NCBI GenBank assembly: GCA_036567985.1
Contig: DATCTK010000018.1
Location: 1-44,096 of the forward strand
From: SZUA-229 sp036567985
GTDB lineage: Bacteria; Pseudomonadota; Gammaproteobacteria; SZUA-229
DNA: 44,096 bases
Direction: 5' to 3'
The notes beneath the pieces were generated by a model that saw nothing but the letters and a program-made list of their open reading frames with translations, ran no database searches and was not told the DNA's origin. Below, in pieces: positions 24,077 through 31,306 of this stretch. How positions within the stretch are numbered: the stretch's first letter is position 1; the number at the start of each line of letters is the position of its first letter. The position numbers and the translations under genes were made by a program.

Positions 24077-24856
24077 TTATATCTGAAAATGCTCGCCGCT
24101 GTTGAGTCGGCAGAGCTGGTAATCTGGCAGGGCGGCACAGCATTCGTCAAAAATCTGCTGTTCCATGCCCGGTTTCAAATGCGAAATGCCGATGCGTGGC
24201 CGATGCTCCAGTTTATGTAAATCAGCGGCCAGCAAACCGGGGGAATAATGTTTCGCCAGTTTGGCCAGGGCTTCATCCGCATTGGAAAAAGCCGCCTCCA
24301 CTATCAGAAAGTCGAGTCGTGGTAGCTGGTTAAGACGATCCCACAGGGTGTTATTGGTGGTGGTGTCGCCACTGTATACAAACACCCTCGCCTGCTCTTC
24401 ATCAGTTGTCTGCACTATATAACCACAGGCCGGCACCGTGTGTTTCACCTCAACCATTTCAATCTGCAGCTCATTTATCTGCAGCGTATCACCGGGCAAC
24501 ATGGGCACAAATTCGAGCACCGGGTGAGCCGGGTTGGGCAGTTCGGTAAAGTCCGGCCACAACTGCCAGTTAAACAGGTGCTGTTTCAGAATGGCGATAG
24601 TTTCCGGCCGCGCATGTACCTGCAGCGGCTGCTCACAGAGTTCATCAAACAGCGTATCCACCATCAGCGGCAGGCTCAGCACATGATCCACATGGCTGTG
24701 GCTTATAAACACATGGCGAATGGCACGCATCTGCGCCAGGCTGAGATCGCCCACGCCGCTGCCGGCATCCAGCAGCAGACTATTTTCAATTAAATAGGAC
24801 GAGGTGCGCAGACCCTGACCAATACCGCCGCTGCACCCCAATACCTGTAGTTTCAT
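24077..24856 (-). CDS. Metallo-beta-lactamase-fold hydrolase, class II cyclic-nucleotide phosphodiesterase-like
   Basis: A cytoplasmic MBL-fold enzyme of 259 residues. I start at ATG 24856 (MKLQVLGCSGGIG), which places the typical first strand at the N-terminus; the frame is open 22 codons upstream but that part is not family-like. The zinc motif SHSHVDHVLSLPLMVD resembles the HxHLDHxxGLP signature of class II 3',5'-cyclic-nucleotide phosphodiesterases. VKHTVPACGYIV, VYSGDTTTNN and ISHLKPG supply the later His/Asp ligands. Substrate is not proven; RNase Z-like activity is a less likely alternative. No signal peptide. Confidence 0.75.
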   Translation of the reverse strand: MKLQVLGCSGGIGQGLRTSSYLIENSLLLDAGSGVGDLSLAQMRAIRHVFISHSHVDHVLSLPLMVDTLFDELCEQPLQVHARPETIAILKQHLFNWQLWPDFTELPNPAHPVLEFVPMLPGDTLQINELQIEMVEVKHTVPACGYIVQTTDEEQARVFVYSGDTTTNNTLWDRLNQLPRLDFLIVEAAFSNADEALAKLAKHYSPGLLAADLHKLEHRPRIGISHLKPGMEQQIFDECCAALPDYQLCRLNSGEHFQI

Positions 24857-25014
24857 TATGCTTACCCTGAAAGCCGCGGGAATACCCCTTGACGACTTGT
24901 TTAACGCGCTGATCTGACACACAGAAACTGCGGCAAATCGATGAATTTAAACAGCTTTTGCCATGCTACACCATTCAACGCAGGCGACACCAGTGCAATT
25001 AGTCCCGCACGAAG

Positions 25015-25044
25015 ATGACAGAGCATGAGTGGCTACCCTATAAT
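25015..25044 (+). promoter_or_regulatory. Sigma-70 promoter of ypjD
   Basis: ATGACA, 18 bases, TATAAT on the plus strand, ending 26 bases before the ypjD ATG. The -10 is perfect and the -35 has five of six consensus bases. Confidence 0.65.
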
Positions 25045-25070
25045 GACTCTCCTTTATAAAAACAGACTCA

Positions 25071-25886
25071 ATGACTAGCGCATTAATGAATGTAATCACC
25101 GGGCTTATTGCCTTTACTCTTTATCTACTGTCTTCCCTGGCCCTGCTGCTGCGACTCAGGAAACAACCGTTTTTCACTGACAAGGCATTGCTGCATCTGC
25201 TATTACCTGGCTTTGCTGCAGTATTACTGCACCTGTTTATCCTGCATCAGCAACTGCTCGGGGTGAGCGGCTTCCAGTTCGGTTTTTTCGACGCCACTTC
25301 CTCGGTGGCCCTGGTGATCACCCTGCTCACGATGGTAATTACCATTAAACGCCACACTGAAGTGTTTGCCCTGCTGATTATGCCGATAGCCGCGCTAACG
25401 CTGCTGACGCAGGTATTCACTCCGTCCAGTTACATGCTGCCCTATGATGCACCCCAGGGCCTGAAAATCCATGTACTGGTGTCGATTATTGCCTACAGCC
25501 TGCTGGCACTGGCAGCGGGCCTGTCACTGGTGCTGTCACTGCAGAACCGCATGCTGCATAACCACCACCCCGGTGGCTGGCTGAAGCGTCTGCCGCCCTT
25601 GCAGGTAATGGAAAAACTGCTGTTCGATGCCATCCTGGCCGGCTTTATCGGCCTGACACTGGCACTGCTCAGTGGCTTTGTGTTTCTGGAGAACCTGTTC
25701 GACCAGCACCTGGCACATAAAACTGTTCTCAGCATGATTGCCTGGCTGGTGTTTGCTATTCTGCTGATCGGCCGCTTTACCCTGGGCTGGCGTGGGCGCA
25801 TAGCTATCCGCTGGACACTCGGCGGTTTTATCAGCCTGATGCTGGCCTATTTCGGTAGCAAATTTGTACTTGAGTTTATCCTCTAG
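25071..25886 (+). CDS. ypjD: Inner-membrane CcsA/YpjD-family protein
   Basis: A polytopic membrane protein of 271 residues in the CcsA/CcmC-like cytochrome c assembly superfamily, YpjD branch. About eight hydrophobic segments are seen, beginning with MNVITGLIAFTLYLLSSLALLL. The loop with YMLPYDAPQGLKIHVLVSIIAYSLLALAAGLSLVLSLQ and later SGFVFLENLF and LAHKTVLSMIAWLVFAILLIGR carries the conserved His and Trp positions of the family. YpjD sits beside ffh and a CorB-type gene in many gammaproteobacteria, exactly as here. No classical haem-handling WWD motif is obvious, and its role is not firmly known. Confidence 0.88.
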   Translation: MTSALMNVITGLIAFTLYLLSSLALLLRLRKQPFFTDKALLHLLLPGFAAVLLHLFILHQQLLGVSGFQFGFFDATSSVALVITLLTMVITIKRHTEVFALLIMPIAALTLLTQVFTPSSYMLPYDAPQGLKIHVLVSIIAYSLLALAAGLSLVLSLQNRMLHNHHPGGWLKRLPPLQVMEKLLFDAILAGFIGLTLALLSGFVFLENLFDQHLAHKTVLSMIAWLVFAILLIGRFTLGWRGRIAIRWTLGGFISLMLAYFGSKFVLEFIL

Positions 25887-25895
25887 GAAGACACC

Positions 25896-27212
25896 TTGAA
25901 CGACATATCCACCATTACCCTGTTTATTATACTGGGGCTGCTGATTCTATTTTCTGCCTTTTTTTCCAGCTCGGAAACCGGCCTGATGTCACTCAACCGC
26001 TACCGCCTCAAGCACCTGGTGGAAAAAGGAAATCGTGGCGCGCGGCTCGCACAGGTACTACTGGATCGTCCCGACCGACTACTTGGCCTGATTCTGCTGG
26101 GCAATAATTTTGTGAATATCCTGGCCTCGGCCATCGCCACCATTCTGGCGATGCGCCTCTACGGCGAAGCAGGGATTGCCATTGCCACCGGCCTGCTCAC
26201 CTTTGTGATCCTGATTTTTGCTGAAGTGGCCCCCAAAACCCTGGCCGCACTTCACCCGGAACGCATTGCCTTTCCTGCCGCCTATGTTTACACACCGTTG
26301 TTGAAAGTGGTCTACCCACTGGTATTTGCCATCAATGTGTTTGCCAACAGTCTACTGAAAATGCTGGGGGTCAACCCGGAACGCATCAAGGATGAAGGGG
26401 TCAGCACCGAAGAGCTTCGCAGCGTAGTGATGGAAGCCAGTCACCTGGTACCCAAAAAACACCAGGACATGCTGCTGGGTATTCTGAGCCTGGAAAATGC
26501 CACTGTGGATGACATTATGGTGCCACGCAATGAAATCACCGCAATTGATCTGGACGAGGACTGGGATGAAATCGTCGAGGACCTCACCACCTGCCAGCGC
26601 ACCCGCCTGCCCATCTACCGCAGCGACATCAACAACATTGTCGGCGTGGTGCACATGCGTCGCGTTATCCACCTGCTGGCACGGGAAGAACTGACGCGGG
26701 AGAACTTCGAAAACCAGATTCGCGATGCCTATTTTATTCCCGAAGGCACTTCGCTGTACCAGCAGCTGATTAACTTCCAGAAAAACAAACGCCGCACTGC
26801 GCTCACCGTGGATGAATACGGCGACATCCAGGGGCTGGTGACACTGGAGGATATCCTGGAAGAAGTGGTGGGCGAGTTCACCACCACCTCACCGGTGAAT
26901 AACAGCAATATCATGCAACAGGACGACGGCAGTTATCTGATAGCAGGCAACACCCATATCCGCGAAATCAACCGCACACTCGATATAGAACTGCCCACCG
27001 ATGGCCCGAAAACCTTTAACGGCCTGATCCTGGAACACCTGGAATCAATTCCCACACCTGGCACCAGCCTGCTGATTGCCGACCACCCGATTGAAGTCAC
27101 CAAAACACAGAACAACGGTGTGCAGTCCGCGCGCCTGCGACCCAGCCTGAAAGCGGCCCGCGACCAGGACGACGACAACGAAGAAACCGACACCCGCCAT
27201 GGCGAAGATTAA
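25896..27212 (+). CDS. corB: CNNM/CBS-domain protein, CorB (YfjD) type
   Basis: A 438-residue membrane protein of the CNNM (DUF21) family associated with magnesium and cobalt efflux. The N-terminal half has three or four membrane spans (FIILGLLILFSAFFSSSETGLMSLNRYRLK with the conserved SSSETG). It is followed by two CBS domains (VDDIMVPRNEITAID at about 205-219; VDEYGDIQGLVTLEDILEEVVGEF) and a C-terminal CorC_HlyC domain. The start is TTG at 25896, with AGGAAG overlapping the ypjD stop, so translation is coupled. It overlaps radA by 14 bases. Confidence 0.93.
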   Translation: MNDISTITLFIILGLLILFSAFFSSSETGLMSLNRYRLKHLVEKGNRGARLAQVLLDRPDRLLGLILLGNNFVNILASAIATILAMRLYGEAGIAIATGLLTFVILIFAEVAPKTLAALHPERIAFPAAYVYTPLLKVVYPLVFAINVFANSLLKMLGVNPERIKDEGVSTEELRSVVMEASHLVPKKHQDMLLGILSLENATVDDIMVPRNEITAIDLDEDWDEIVEDLTTCQRTRLPIYRSDINNIVGVVHMRRVIHLLAREELTRENFENQIRDAYFIPEGTSLYQQLINFQKNKRRTALTVDEYGDIQGLVTLEDILEEVVGEFTTTSPVNNSNIMQQDDGSYLIAGNTHIREINRTLDIELPTDGPKTFNGLILEHLESIPTPGTSLLIADHPIEVTKTQNNGVQSARLRPSLKAARDQDDDNEETDTRHGED

Positions 27213-28560
27213 ACACCAGTACACCTGCAGCCGCTGCGGCTGTGTTCACAACAAATGGGCCGGCCAGTGCGCCGACTGCGGCGAGTGGAACACCCTCAGC
27301 GAAAGCCTGGTGGAAAAAGAAGCGGCCAATGTCAGCCCGCGTTTTAGCGGTTATGCCGGCCAGTCCAGCGTACAGGACATGCACGAAATCCAGCTGGAAG
27401 AAGAGCCGCGCAGCGCCACTGGCATCGTCGAGCTGGATCGCGTACTCGGTGGCGGACTGGTGCATGGCTCGGTGGTACTGATGGGGGGCAACCCGGGCAT
27501 TGGCAAATCCACCCTGCTCACCCAGACCCTGGCAACCCTGGGTGAGAAGATGCGCGCCCTTTATGTCACCGGCGAGGAATCGCTGCAGCAGGTGACCCTG
27601 CGCGCACGCCGCCTCAACCTGGGCAACGACAAGTTCCAGCTGCTCACCGAAACCCGGGTGGAACGCATTCTCGAGCTGGCGAAAAAACACCAGCCGCAGG
27701 TAATGGTCATCGACTCGATCCAGACCATCTACACCGAAATGCTGCAATCCGCCCCCGGCGCGGTGGCACAGGTTCGCGAAAGCGCCGCACAACTGGTGCG
27801 CTACGCCAAGCAGACCAATACCGCGCTGTTCCTGGTGGGCCATGTCACCAAGGAAGGCACCCTGGCCGGGCCACGGGTGCTGGAGCATATGGTGGATACG
27901 GTGCTGTATTTTGAAGGCGACTCCGGTGAGCGCTACCGCATGATTCGCGCGATTAAAAACCGCTTTGGCGCGGTCAATGAACTGGGGCTGTTTGCGATGA
28001 CCGAACAGGGGCTTAAGGCAGTGAGCAACCCCTCGGCGATTTTTCTCTCGCGTCACGAAGAACCGGTTGCCGGCAGTGTGATTACCGTCACCCGTGAAGG
28101 CAATCGCCCTCTGCTGGTGGAAGTGCAGGCACTGGTGGATGAATCCCATCTGGCCAATCCGCGGCGCGTCACTTTAGGACTGGACCAGAACCGCCTGTCG
28201 ATGCTGCTGGCGGTGCTGCATCGCCACGGCGGCATTGCCATGTATGACCAGGATGTGTTTATCAATATCGTCGGCGGGGTACGGGTTACTGAAACCGCCG
28301 CCGACACCGCCATGCTGCTGTCGATTCTCTCCAGCTTTCGCGACAAACCGCTGCCACAGAAACTGTTCACCTTCGGTGAAATTGGCCTGGCCGGTGAAAT
28401 TCGCCCGGTACCCAATGGGCAGGAACGTATCAAGGAAGCCGCCAAGCACGGCTTCAGCCATGCGGTGATCCCCCGCGGCAATATGCCCAAGCCACAGGAT
28501 ATTCCATCAGGCATGGAAATTATTCCGGTCAGCCGGGTAAGTGAACTGCTGGATATTTAA
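27199..28560 (+). CDS. radA: DNA repair protein RadA (Sms)
   Basis: RadA is a RecA-like ATPase that processes recombination intermediates by branch migration. The 453-residue protein has an N-terminal zinc finger (CSRCGCVHNKWAGQCADCGEWNT), then Walker A GGNPGIGKSTLL at about 95-106. VMVIDSIQT is the Walker B region, the RadA-specific KNRFGAVNELGLF comes next, and a Lon-like C-terminal domain (FTFGEIGLAGEIRPVP) closes the protein. Its ATG lies inside the corB gene, 14 bases before that gene's stop. Downstream lies a GGGGAT/ATCCCC hairpin (28585-28606) without a T-run, and a better terminator further on. Confidence 0.98.
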   Translation: MAKIKHQYTCSRCGCVHNKWAGQCADCGEWNTLSESLVEKEAANVSPRFSGYAGQSSVQDMHEIQLEEEPRSATGIVELDRVLGGGLVHGSVVLMGGNPGIGKSTLLTQTLATLGEKMRALYVTGEESLQQVTLRARRLNLGNDKFQLLTETRVERILELAKKHQPQVMVIDSIQTIYTEMLQSAPGAVAQVRESAAQLVRYAKQTNTALFLVGHVTKEGTLAGPRVLEHMVDTVLYFEGDSGERYRMIRAIKNRFGAVNELGLFAMTEQGLKAVSNPSAIFLSRHEEPVAGSVITVTREGNRPLLVEVQALVDESHLANPRRVTLGLDQNRLSMLLAVLHRHGGIAMYDQDVFINIVGGVRVTETAADTAMLLSILSSFRDKPLPQKLFTFGEIGLAGEIRPVPNGQERIKEAAKHGFSHAVIPRGNMPKPQDIPSGMEIIPVSRVSELLDI

Positions 28561-28732
28561 ACCCGAAACGTCTCTGTGCTTGTCGGGGATATTAACAAAC
28601 ATCCCCTGAATGAGTGAAGCCGGTCACAATTAAGCATATACTTAAAAACCCATGTTATTGTTTTTTATTGATTTTCAAAGCAGCGGCCAACGACTTGCTA
28701 GATACAACAACATAAGCTGACTTTCTTTTTTA

Positions 28733-28762
28733 TTCGGCCCTTTTTTGCCGAAGTTTATTTTT
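28733..28762 (+). terminator. Terminator-like hairpin ahead of the 28779 gene
   Basis: TTCGGC-CCTTTTTT-GCCGAA followed by GTTTATTTTT on the plus strand. It is the best intrinsic terminator behind radA, yet lies only 17 bases before the next ATG, so it may also act as an attenuator for that gene. Confidence 0.6.
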
Positions 28763-28778
28763 GACTGTGGACTAACCA

Positions 28779-29072
28779 ATGATTAAAACAAGACGCACCC
28801 CGCTATGGGTTTTCCTCGCTTTTTCCGCCATCGAAACCCGCAAGGGCGCACTGAGACTGGTCTGGGCCTGCGCCATATTTACCCTCTACTGCCTGCCCTG
28901 GAATAACCTGCTGAACGGCGCACTGGACGACAGCATCGGCCCATTACTATTGATAGAAGACTGGAGCTGGGTAGCCATGATGGCACCTATGACCCTGTGG
29001 TATATCGCCAGCCTGCGCTGGATGGACAAACACGATGGCTGGCTACCACGCCCGGTGGGTGCTGAGATATAA
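28779..29072 (+). CDS. Small membrane protein, unrecognised
   Basis: A 97-residue protein that I do not recognise. It has a basic N-terminus (MIKTRRTPLW), a first hydrophobic stretch (VFLAFSAIE), a clear segment LRLVWACAIFTLYCLPW and a third, WSWVAMMAPMTLWYIASLRW, rich in Trp. It ends in a polar tail. Two membrane spans with both ends inside is the likely shape. The start has only a weak ribosome-binding site. A terminator-like hairpin lies just upstream and a TTAGTC-rich repeat just downstream. Codon use looks like the neighbours'. It is likely real, but no function can be inferred. Confidence 0.55.
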   Translation: MIKTRRTPLWVFLAFSAIETRKGALRLVWACAIFTLYCLPWNNLLNGALDDSIGPLLLIEDWSWVAMMAPMTLWYIASLRWMDKHDGWLPRPVGAEI

Positions 29073-29073
29073 A

Positions 29074-29151
29074 GTCGTGAGTCATTAGTCCTGGGTCGTT
29101 AGTCCAGTACGGGACAGTCGGACTAAAGACTAAAGATTAAAGACCAATGAC
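29074..29151. repeat. TTAGTC-rich element, copy 1, with inverted halves
   Basis: Starts with GTCGTGAGTCATTAGTC (29074-29090), then GTCGTTAGTCC, and after a short centre runs GGACTAAAGACTAAAG and further GAC words, i.e. the same words inverted. Related 17-base cores lie at 32824-32840 and 44066-44082. It begins two bases after the stop of the small membrane-protein gene. Confidence 0.65.
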
Positions 29152-29167
29152 AATGGACAGCCCCCCC

Positions 29168-29890
29168 CTATATTTTCATATAGGTCCAGCCCTGATTCAT
29201 GCGTTTTACCACCTGATCCAGCGCGGTCTCTCCCTGATGCACCGAAGCAATTAAATTCGGCTTAACACCCTTTTCCTGAAGTCGTTCAATCGCATTACTG
29301 CAGGCAATAAACTTGATATTGGGGTAGCGCTGACTCAACTGGCGGATGCGATCTCCATAGGGAGTTTCCCCTTCGCGTAGCATGTCCAGGCCACCGGCAT
29401 TGGCAATCACTTCAATTTCATAGGGATGGGATTCCGCTTGGTACATGGCAACCAGTGCCTCAGCCCTGTCCAGCGCGGTTTTAAATTTCAGGTGATCCTT
29501 GCTGTCGATATGCAGAATGTATTTTCCCGCCGCAGACTGCACATTAGACACCTGTAACATTTCATTAGTCGGCGACAGGGAGCGGGCATCGGCCAGCGGC
29601 TGCGCATTGCTCTGATGCATCTGGTTACTGCCCAACCATCCACCACTAAACGCCAGCAGCAATAGCGCCGCATAACCGGCCAGTCGATAATTCATGGTAC
29701 GCGACGGGGTCTGTGCAGGCACAGCCGCCCCTCGGTAGGCCTGAGCCAGCTGCCGCTTTACCGCCAGTATGTCCTGCAGTGCCTGCTGTGCATCAGGGTC
29801 ATTTTGCAGCAGCGCTTCGAACTCTGCGCGCTCAGCACCCTGCAGCTCACCATCCGCATAGGCATTCATCATTTCGTTTGACAGTTTCAT
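29168..29890 (-). CDS. Anti-sigma factor with a periplasmic DsrE-like domain
   Basis: A 240-residue single-span membrane protein. The N-terminal part (LSNEMMNAYADGELQGAERAEFEALL) has the anti-sigma domain pattern, without the HxxxCxxC zinc motif. A membrane helix lies at about 69-88 (RLAGYAALLLLAFSGGWLGS). Residues 122-240 form a periplasmic domain that aligns along its length with the DsrE-like protein at 30818: KYILHID/KVVLQIS, EIEVIANAGGLDML/DVEIVAFGPGLRLL, IKFIACSN/VRFSACSN. Its only Cys, 197, falls in that shared ACSN motif. It starts three bases after the sigma stop, so it is made with the sigma it presumably holds. The fused sensor domain is unusual. Confidence 0.8.
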   Translation of the reverse strand: MKLSNEMMNAYADGELQGAERAEFEALLQNDPDAQQALQDILAVKRQLAQAYRGAAVPAQTPSRTMNYRLAGYAALLLLAFSGGWLGSNQMHQSNAQPLADARSLSPTNEMLQVSNVQSAAGKYILHIDSKDHLKFKTALDRAEALVAMYQAESHPYEIEVIANAGGLDMLREGETPYGDRIRQLSQRYPNIKFIACSNAIERLQEKGVKPNLIASVHQGETALDQVVKRMNQGWTYMKI

Positions 29891-29892
29891 GC

Positions 29893-30468
29893 TTACTTCA
29901 CCACTCTTAATTTGACAGCATCCAGTCGTTCACCCTGTACAGCCGTTTGTACTGGCTGCCGACGGCGTTTGATAATTGACTCCGCCAGCGCAGCTCGCGC
30001 ACGGTTGAGTCGGCTCATTACGGTGCCGATGGGTATTTGCAGTATATCCGCGACTTCGCTGTAACTTAATCCATCCAGATCAACCAGGCTCACCACCTGA
30101 CGCTGTGCATTTGGCAATAACGACATTGCACTTCGCACCATCAGATCCACCTGCTGCATCAGGATTTCATGTTCCGGCGAGGCCGCATCGGCTACCACCA
30201 GCCGGTCAATATCTTCAGTGGGCCGACTTTTACGCAAATGGCCAAGCCAGGCGTTATTTAAAATACTGTAAATCCAGCCATTAAACGCCGCCTCGTTATT
30301 CAGCTGATGCAGCTTCTGCAGTGCCAGTATCTGCGTTTCCTGCACCAGGTCATCCGCCAGCATGGGGTCATGACACCAGGCCAGCGCCATGCGATAGAGT
30401 TTTGTGCGACTATGCTCTATGCGCTTGACCAGCGCCACCCTTCGACAGGCCAGCTTAAATATCTTCAC
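29893..30468 (-). CDS. ECF-type RNA polymerase sigma factor
   Basis: A 191-residue group IV sigma factor. Region 2 covers about residues 20-82 (KLYRMALAWCHDPMLADDLVQETQILALQKL, FNGWIYSILNNAWLGHLRKSR). Region 4 covers about 113-165, with the helix-turn-helix GLSYSEVADILQIPIGTVMSRLNRARAAL. The start is GTG at 30468, with AAGGA seven bases upstream. The anti-sigma gene follows after two bases. A GGAATA-N15-GTATCT string stands about 45-70 bases upstream and recurs before the divergent DsrE gene, suggesting that the sigma factor transcribes both operons. Confidence 0.93.
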   Translation of the reverse strand: MKIFKLACRRVALVKRIEHSRTKLYRMALAWCHDPMLADDLVQETQILALQKLHQLNNEAAFNGWIYSILNNAWLGHLRKSRPTEDIDRLVVADAASPEHEILMQQVDLMVRSAMSLLPNAQRQVVSLVDLDGLSYSEVADILQIPIGTVMSRLNRARAALAESIIKRRRQPVQTAVQGERLDAVKLRVVK

Positions 30469-30512
30469 ACTCTGATCCTTACTTTTATGTTTTTTATTTC
30501 ATATACAGATAA

Positions 30513-30539
30513 AGATACGCAATATGCTATTTTTATTCC
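30513..30539 (-). promoter_or_regulatory. Putative ECF promoter of the sigma/anti-sigma operon
   Basis: Minus strand: GGAATA, 15 bases, GTATCT, about 45 bases before the GTG start. The same arrangement faces the other way at 30741-30767, and both copies begin ATGGAATA. GGAA-type -35 elements with 15-16 base spacers are typical of ECF sigma factors. Confidence 0.55.
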
Positions 30540-30740
30540 ATATTATTATCCCGAAAAACGCCGATTAACCTTTGACAGCCATGTGCGCGGTTGCAAGCAA
30601 TCAGCCCCGATAGCCATCACACCTTTCTAGCAATTCGCATCTTGTTGAAAAATAACAAATAAATAGAAATAAAACGGCCATCAACCATAACACTGATAAT
30701 TAATAAAAAAACCGAAGATTGTAATAAAAAACAAAAAAAT

Positions 30741-30767
30741 GGAATATTAAAACAGGTTTATGCATCT
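30741..30767 (+). promoter_or_regulatory. Putative ECF promoter of the DsrE-porin operon
   Basis: Plus strand: GGAATA, 15 bases, GCATCT, about 50 bases before the ATG at 30818. It differs by one base in the -10 element from the copy driving the sigma operon. Confidence 0.55.
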
Positions 30768-30817
30768 CTCAGGTGAGTAAGACAAAAACAATAATCCACC
30801 TGGAGGATACACCCGAG

Positions 30818-31258
30818 ATGAAACGACTCATAACCGCCCTGACGTTGCTGCTGACACTGGCCAGCTCGCCACTGTTAGCTGCCAGCGAGGCAAAACCCTT
30901 TGCTGAACACAAGGTTGTACTGCAGATCAGCGACCCAGATCCATTTAAACAGACACTGGTGCTGAACGTCGCCAATAACCTGATCAAGCATTACGGCCCC
31001 GACAAAGTTGACGTTGAAATCGTCGCCTTTGGCCCGGGTTTGCGCCTGCTGTTTGCTGAGAACGACAACACTGCACGTGTGGATGACCTGGTCAGCCACA
31101 GCGGCGTGCGCTTTAGTGCCTGCTCTAACACCCGTGCCAATATGGCCAAAATACTTGGGCATCCGCCCGTACTGACCCAGCACGCCCGCGTTGTTGATGC
31201 CGGCGTGGTGAGGATTCTGGAATTACAGAAACAGGGTTATTCGCTGATCAAGCCCTAA
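30818..31258 (+). CDS. Secreted DsrE-like protein
   Basis: A 146-residue periplasmic protein of the DsrE/DsrF-like (COG1416-type) fold. The ATG at 30818, with TGGAGG upstream, gives a clean signal peptide (MKRLITALTLLLTLASSPLLA); the longer frame from 30773 does not. The mature part shows KVVLQISDPDPFKQTLVLNVANNLIKHYG, VDVEIVAFGPGLRLL and VRFSACSNTRANMAKILG. The single Cys at 102 sits where sulfur-relay DsrE proteins carry their active Cys, though exported members have no proven chemistry. It is a paralogue of the anti-sigma sensor domain encoded on the other side of the promoter region, and 48 bases before a porin gene. Confidence 0.85.
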   Translation: MKRLITALTLLLTLASSPLLAASEAKPFAEHKVVLQISDPDPFKQTLVLNVANNLIKHYGPDKVDVEIVAFGPGLRLLFAENDNTARVDDLVSHSGVRFSACSNTRANMAKILGHPPVLTQHARVVDAGVVRILELQKQGYSLIKP

Positions 31259-31306
31259 ATCATAACCCGCAAAACTACAAATATTCTGAATTTAATGGGA
31301 GTTACC

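Larger units (their letters stand above)
30469..30817. other. 350-base AT-rich divergent control region
   Basis: No gene is seen. The region is strongly AT-rich, especially 30640-30760, and holds the two mirrored promoter-like strings. The stretch between them (about 200 bases) carries no other palindrome that I could see. Confidence 0.6.

Noticed and set aside
27097..28149. 350-residue minus-strand ORF across radA
   Set aside because: It is the reverse-frame shadow of radA, whose motifs are unmistakable.
29160..29170. Phase-variable C-tract in the anti-sigma gene
   Set aside because: The run of eight C abuts the stop codon outside the coding frame, so slippage there would not change the protein.
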